This document shows, one piece after another, positions 59,811 to 64,000 of a DNA stretch of 64,000 bases. Position numbers and translations under genes: made by a program. Numbering within the stretch: the stretch's first letter is position 1; each line of letters starts with the position of its first letter. Source of the DNA: Archivesica marissinica (taxonomy: Eukaryota > Mollusca > Bivalvia > Venerida > Vesicomyidae); assembly GCA_014843695.1 (NCBI GenBank), contig CM026391.1, positions 42,136,598 to 42,200,597 of the forward strand. Direction: 5' to 3'. The notes under the pieces are model-generated. The model ran no database searches and was not told the origin of the DNA. It saw only the letters and a program-made list of their open reading frames with translations.

Positions 59811-61616
59811 ATGGAGGTTATTAAAACATGTAAAGGTAATGACAAGCTGTGTTATGATGGGCATCTGTTTATTAAGAAAATACAGAAAAGGGATTGGATT
59901 AGATGGCAGTGCACAAAGCAGAGGAGAGGTGGATGCAAAGGAGCAATAACTACAGATATTGTGGTGAGATTTTAACTGTGTTTTAACCGATTTTATAGCT
60001 GTTTTATGTAATTTTACAGTATTTTAACCGATTTTAAAGCTGTTTTATGTAATTTTACAGTGTTTTAACCAATTTTAAATCTGTTTTATGTTATTTTACA
60101 GTGTTTTAACCAATTTTAAAGCTGTTTTATGTAATTTTACAGTATTTTAACCGATTTTAAAGCTGTTTTATGTAATTTTACAGTGTTTTAACCGATTTTA
60201 CAATTGTTTTGTTATTTTACAGTGTTTTAACCGATTTTACAATTGTTTTGTTATTTTACAGTGTTTTAACCGATTTTACAATTGTTTTATGTCATTTTAC
60301 ATTGTTTTAACCGATTTTACAATAATTTTAACCAATTTCACATTTTTTTGCAGGTAAATACTGTATGATCAACTGCAGAACACAATCATGAGCCAGATGT
60401 TCACAGTGTGGATGTTGCAAAGCTTCGCACCGACATGAGGGAACATGCTAAAACTGGGCAAGCCAAGCCTAGTCAAGTTGTTTCACAGGCTTTAGTAGGG
60501 GCTAATGATGAGGTGAAGGACAGAATAAACATTGAAAGTTTCAAACGTTCAGCTCGACGACACAAACAAGGCACAGTACCAAAAGATCCAACATCACTTC
60601 AGGATCTTGTCATCAGTGAGGAGTGGACAACAACAGGTGGTGATAATCCAAAGAGATTTCTCATCCATGACAGTGGACAAGATGCAAGATCCCGTCAGGT
60701 GATTTATGCAACAGAAGATGGATTACGACTACTAGCAAGATCCCCTACATGGTATATGGATGGCAACTTTTCCATGTCACCTAGCATATTTCAGCAGCTA
60801 TATGTAATCCGTGTTCCACTTGGAGAGTCAGCAGCGTCTTGTGTTTATGCATTCCTCCCTGGTAAAAGTCAGGAAATCTATGAAGAGATGCTTCAGGCTA
60901 TCCTAAACAAATGTGAGGAAATGGGTTTCAATGCTGATCCAACAATGATCTACACTGACTATGAACTAGCAATTCTCCAAGCTATTACAGCTGTGCTTGG
61001 ACAGGATGTTAACAAGCAAGGCTGTTTCTTTCATTTGACGCAGACCACTTGGCGCAAAATACAAGAACTAGGGATTACCAATCTCTATAGGGAGGGTAAC
61101 GACATCAAGCTGTTCTGTGGCATGATTGATGGACTTGCATTTCTACCAGTGGAAAAGGTTGCTGATGGTATGAGGCTCTCCTGGACTACTTTGACAAAAC
61201 CTATGTCACTGGTTCATTTCGACGTGTACAGCGAGCAGCTGCAAATGATGATGAGGTTATCCCACTTGCCATAATGCGTCGAATTCCTCCTCGGTACCCT
61301 CCTGCTCTATGGAATGTTTATAGCAGGGGAAAATCGCACAAACAACCTCTGTGAAGCTTGGAACAATGGTTTCAGAGCACTGGTTGGCTACAAGCATCCA
61401 TCATTTTGGAAAGCTGTGGATGGTTTGAGGAAGGATGAAGCAGTAGTGTCAACCCAAATTGTGCAGGAGAGTCGAGGTCAACCACCTAGGAAACGTGTGA
61501 GACGTGCCACTGCTGAGCATCAGAACCGACTTCACACTCTTTGCCAGGATTTGAATGCAGAACGCAAAACAATGCAAGAATTCCTGCGAGGTGTAGGACA
61601 TACTATTAGGTTCTGA
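59811..61616 (+). pseudogene. MULE transposase with FLYWCH finger, two exons, inactivated
   Basis: Exon 1 (59811-59963, 51 codons) encodes most of a FLYWCH zinc finger: KGNDKLCYDGHLF, then IRWQCTKQRRGGCKGAITT, ending at a gtgag donor. The intron is 59964-60353, ending ttttttgcag. Exon 2 starts in phase and completes the finger (EHNHEPD). It then encodes the MULE domain: WYMDGNFSMSP (first Asp), IYTDYELAILQAI (second Asp), GCFFHLTQTTWRKIQE (C..H), and RTNNLCEAWNNGF (Glu). Defects: an in-frame TGA at 60366-60368 just after the acceptor, a +1 shift near 61175, and a compensating shift near 61320. The product would have cut and pasted the element. Two shifts that restore frame could be real decay or assembly errors; the TGA independently disables it unless splicing differs. 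Confidence 0.85.
59973..60345. repeat. 41-bp minisatellite filling the MULE intron
   Basis: ttttaaccgattttaaagc and gttttatgtaattttacagt alternate with a 41-bp period (starts at 59981, 60022 and 60063, then on). Shorter units near the right end contain acaattgttttg. About nine copies make up nearly the whole intron. Each unit offers a pyrimidine-rich ttttacag, so each is a potential splice acceptor. Confidence 0.93.
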
Positions 61617-62051
61617 ATAAACACTGCTCCATATATGAACACATGAACAAGTTGATTTTACTAGTGATATAATGTGTGCTCTTACATAATGTAATATGTG
61701 CTAATTTGTGTGATGTAAAATTTAATGAACAAATAAAGCAATAAATCATTCAATGTGTTTTTGTAAATATTTTGAGACATTGTCCGGTGAGACAATGTCC
61801 TGGATCCGATGTTCTCCATTGCATATATAATCTTGTGCACAAATGGCGATTAAGAGATAAACATATAATGTAGTAATACCAAAATATATAATAAGTAGTT
61901 GAAAATATAGCTTGTTATCAGGTGAAAAGCTAACAGTAAAAGGAAGGTTGGGGAGGGTGGGTAGAAAGCGATGAACCATAAGTAAGCACACTGTTTGAAG
62001 TGAATCACTCTGCTAGTGCGTCAGTCTCGTCTAGACTGTGTTGAGTTACAA

Positions 62052-62273
62052 ATTATTGAAGGACCGTAGAGAAACCCCCTAGACAACTCCAGCGAGTCTA
62101 CGATAGGATAGACCCTGGTTAGAGCATTATTGAAGGACCGTAGAGAAACCCCCTAGACAACTCCAGCGAGTCTACGATAGGATAGACCCTGGTTAGAGCA
62201 TTATTGAAGGACCGTAGAGAAACCCCCTAGACAACTCCAGCGAGTCTACTATAGGATAGACCCTGGTTAGAGC
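62052..62273. repeat. 74-bp triplication
   Basis: attattgaaggaccgtagag starts at 62052, 62126 and 62200 (period 74). The copies differ by single bases (ctacgatagg against ctactatagg). The inverted homologue in copy 1 of the mobile repeat (about 50545-50620) is single, so the triplication happened in copy 2 only. Confidence 0.93.
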
Positions 62274-62303
62274 ACTAATATCGGAAAATAGACATAAGAA
62301 CAA

Positions 62304-62875
62304 GATTCACTGTTATGGTTTTTAGAAAGTAGGTCAACACTGAAAATCCAGGATCTAATTACGCCAAATAGACTACATCTCCCAGTACAAGTTGCATAGC
62401 GAAATATGTCCTACAACACTCAATAGCACTGATAGCAGCACTCAAAGGAGTAAAGTTTCAGCTCTCTTTGAAGGTCCAAGAAAACCCCGACGACAGTAAG
62501 GTGCATACAGACCCTATGCTCCGCCACAAGCAGGAGGTGGCTTTGCATGCCAGTGAGATGAAAGAGGCACTAGACAGGACAGGGCTTTTCATACCATACT
62601 GTAGACAATTGAAACATAGACTAAAGAAGGTTCGGTTCATGCTGGATGGTTGAAAGTGTGTCACTTCTTTGGTTAGACATCGTCAGATAACAACACATGG
62701 GATGAGGCTCTTACATTCCGCTACCTGCATCAGTAGGAAACAAAAAAGCAGTCATCAATGGGAAAAACAAAAATTATAACTGATTAAGATGTGTACTCTG
62801 TTCCGCTCTGTTTCCAGCCGATGACCATGCAGACACTCCCGCCAAGTATACCGCCAGGATGGACTCAACGTTGAA
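62304..62875. other. Mostly unrecognised; short protein-like plus-strand frame
   Basis: The frame 62468-62653 (LRHKQEVALHASEMKEALDR, FIPYCRQLKHRLKK) is basic and helix-prone and could be a scrap of a transposon or viral gene. I cannot place it. The remainder has no features. Confidence 0.3.
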
Positions 62876-63110
62876 GGAATCTACACCACAACACCTATAA
62901 TCCCAAATCGAAAAACAAAATGAGCTAGCCATCAACATCTTTGGTTGGGATAAGGGAGCCATTGTCCACAAGCTAAGCAAGCAGCCTGATTACATGTCCA
63001 GAACATTGAGAAGGCAGGGAAGTTCCACTACACCTGGGTTAAGGATCTCAACAAACTCCTATATGGTCGGAGCAAACGCAGGGAGAGTAAATGTCAACAA
63101 CACTGCTCAG
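62876..63110 (+). pseudogene. Polinton/Maverick-like protein-primed DNA polymerase B fragment
   Basis: One plus-strand frame reads IEKQNELAINIFGWDKG and then VHKLSKQPDYMSR. After a shift near 63010 a second frame reads KFHYTWVKDLNKLLYGRSKR and a basic-Cys stretch. The order 'N-V-F-G-W-E/D-x-G', then 'H-Y-x-W-I-K-x-L-x-x-L', then a zinc finger is found just before the exonuclease domain of DNA polymerases in Polinton-like elements and related dsDNA viruses of animals. Only about 75 codons remain, with at least one frameshift and no exonuclease or polymerase motifs. It is a dead fragment. The rest of such an element (integrase, capsid genes) is not in the window. Confidence 0.5.
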
Positions 63111-63139
63111 AGCATTGATCATTTGCAGGAGCCATCTCA

Positions 63140-63670
63140 TAGTGGAGCATTACTAAGTTTTCTCAAATGTTTAGATCTACAAGGTAACACTCTTCACAAG
63201 TCATGTTATCGTAAACAGTAACGCCCAGATCTTTGCTATTTGGCAGGTAGTAATACCTAGTAAACCACTACTAAGTGTGCTCAAATTGCGTCCCTGAGAT
63301 CATAATTGACCACACCTACCCCACGGAACCTAATTGATATAGACTTATAGAGTACATCTTTGATGTGCCGGTAACATTACATAACGGACCTCTAAGTTTG
63401 CTTAAAGTGTCACCATGTTGTCATTTTCTCAGAAGGCACGTCAATGTCCAGAGATTTGATAGTATGTATGTGCCATCATCTCGTGGACCGCTACTAAATC
63501 ATGGGGGCATAATCAACAACGGAATTAGTCACGTAGTTTACATAGATAGTATATATATATATATATGTCTCTGGCTCTGGAACAAGAATGCCTAGATCTT
63601 TACTATCTCGTATGCATCATTACCTAGTGAACCTAGTGAAGTTTGCTCAAATTGTGATCCTGGGTCTCAT
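63140..63670. repeat. Degenerate repeat with aagttTgctcaaatt core
   Basis: Imperfect copies of a 'c-t-a-a-g-t-t-t-g-c-t-c-a-a-a' core lie near 63153, 63272, 63393 and 63643. A longer unit beginning cccagatctttgctat (about 63224) recurs as gcctagatctttactat (about 63588), about 364 bp later. This looks like an old tandem array or dispersed repeat. The boundaries are uncertain. Confidence 0.5.
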
Positions 63671-64000
63671 ATTTTACATTGACACAGTACAATTCATTTG
63701 ATATTTTACATGCGGCATAACTACTAAGTATGACTGTATGGCTTATATACTGCAACTGCTATCGCAAGCTCCATGTGATAGCCTGTTCATTTCTATTAGA
63801 TGCACATTATGTAGATATCAATATCATAACTAATAAGTCAACTTTTAAACCTTACTAATTTTCGAAGAGTTTATACATTTATAATTTAGAAATATTGTTC
63901 ATAGCAATCAAATCTGTACGTCGACAACCACTGGCTTTCAGGCTAAATAATTAGTATGCAAGCATACCTGCTTACAGGGGCTATTGTCCATATTACTTGC
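63671..64000. other. AT-rich sequence, nothing recognised
   Basis: No supported frame, repeat or transposon end up to the window edge. Confidence 0.4.

Larger units (their letters stand above)
59363..61807 (+). mobile_element. MULE transposon with TIRs and 9-bp target duplication
   Basis: The 9-bp word gatgttctc flanks both ends exactly (59354-59362 and 61808-61816). The ends are inverted repeats: seven variable bases beginning gg, then ggacattgtctcaccggac in both. Inside the left end the 15-bp word repeats about five times (59370-59456); the right end has about two inverted copies. The length is 2445 bp. The 9-bp duplication, the FLYWCH plus MULE-type transposase and the paired ends identify a Mutator-like element. 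The gene inside is broken (next entry). Confidence 0.92.
59262..62031. mobile_element. Insertion with 12-bp target duplication, itself hosting a MULE
   Basis: tagactgtgttg occurs at 59250-59261 and 62032-62043, directly flanking this segment. The homologous site in copy 1 (complement of 50632-50642) holds the word once, so it is an empty site. Without the MULE the insert is about 316 bp. On the minus strand it ends with aataaatatgtttaaac, an AATAAA near the 3' end, which suggests a retroposed sequence lacking a clear poly(A). Confidence 0.8.
58508..62303 (-). mobile_element. ~750-bp mobile repeat, copy 2, inverted, with nested insertions
   Basis: From tgcaaaagatag (58509) it matches the reverse complement of 51257-50518, including the AT palindrome, the gcgcctaaattatcagttctc and ggcgccgttatg words, and gaggcgaataataagata. 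It is interrupted at 59262-62031 by a younger insertion and ends near 62303 (agacataagaac). It holds about 130 bp (58970-59095) absent from copy 1, and a 74-bp segment triplicated at 62052-62273 that is single in copy 1. Confidence 0.82.

Overview
The window looks like a repeat-dominated, gene-poor stretch of an invertebrate nuclear genome. A lophotrochozoan, bivalve-like mollusc is the best inference, from AT-rich DNA, spliced exons, tRNA-derived SINEs, CR1/Jockey-like and I/Nimb-like LINEs with a zinc-knuckle ORF1, a FLYWCH-type MULE and an Academ-like transposon. No prokaryotic gene organisation, rRNA, true tRNA gene or CRISPR array was seen. The species cannot be named from sequence alone.

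Layout. 1-1280: a 59-bp satellite. 1346-1614: a probable last exon of a membrane protein. 1895-25400: a very large 54-bp satellite (interrupted by a 1000-N gap) with recurrent 43-bp short units. 25.7-33.0 kb: low-copy DNA with a candidate FLYWCH exon, a SINE with a perfect 13-bp target duplication, small tandem repeats, two LINE remnants and two foldback elements. 33.0-42.1 kb: a LINE (zinc-knuckle ORF1, then endonuclease) cut up by later insertions, chiefly a 4.6-kb transposon with ~250-bp inverted ends (33616-38224) and a fragment of a second copy of that family. 42.17-42.90 kb: a broken CRESS-DNA-virus-type Rep. 42.93-43.20 kb: a second SINE. 43.85-50.37 kb: a 38-bp satellite split by a CR1-like LINE. 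50.39-57.64 kb: a 29-bp satellite carrying kilobase-scale duplications. 50.50-51.26 and 58.51-62.30 kb: two inverted copies of one mobile repeat. The right copy holds a 12-bp-TSD insertion, which in turn holds a complete-ended MULE (59363-61807, 9-bp TSD). 62.3-64.0 kb: a Polinton-like DNA polymerase fragment and degenerate repeats.

How it fits together. Nearly every long open frame is either a by-product of repeat periodicity (54 = 18 codons; 3 x 29 = 87) or a decayed transposon gene. The main biological content is insertion history: the order of several nested events can be read from target duplications, a paralogous empty site and interrupted reading frames. Only the exons at 1346-1614 and 25771-25854 and the promoter-like site near 28.0 kb are candidates for host genes, and none is proven. 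The most unusual theme is a set of elements whose ends are short tandem arrays in opposed orientation. One is an autonomous-type MULE; three are short relatives in architecture.
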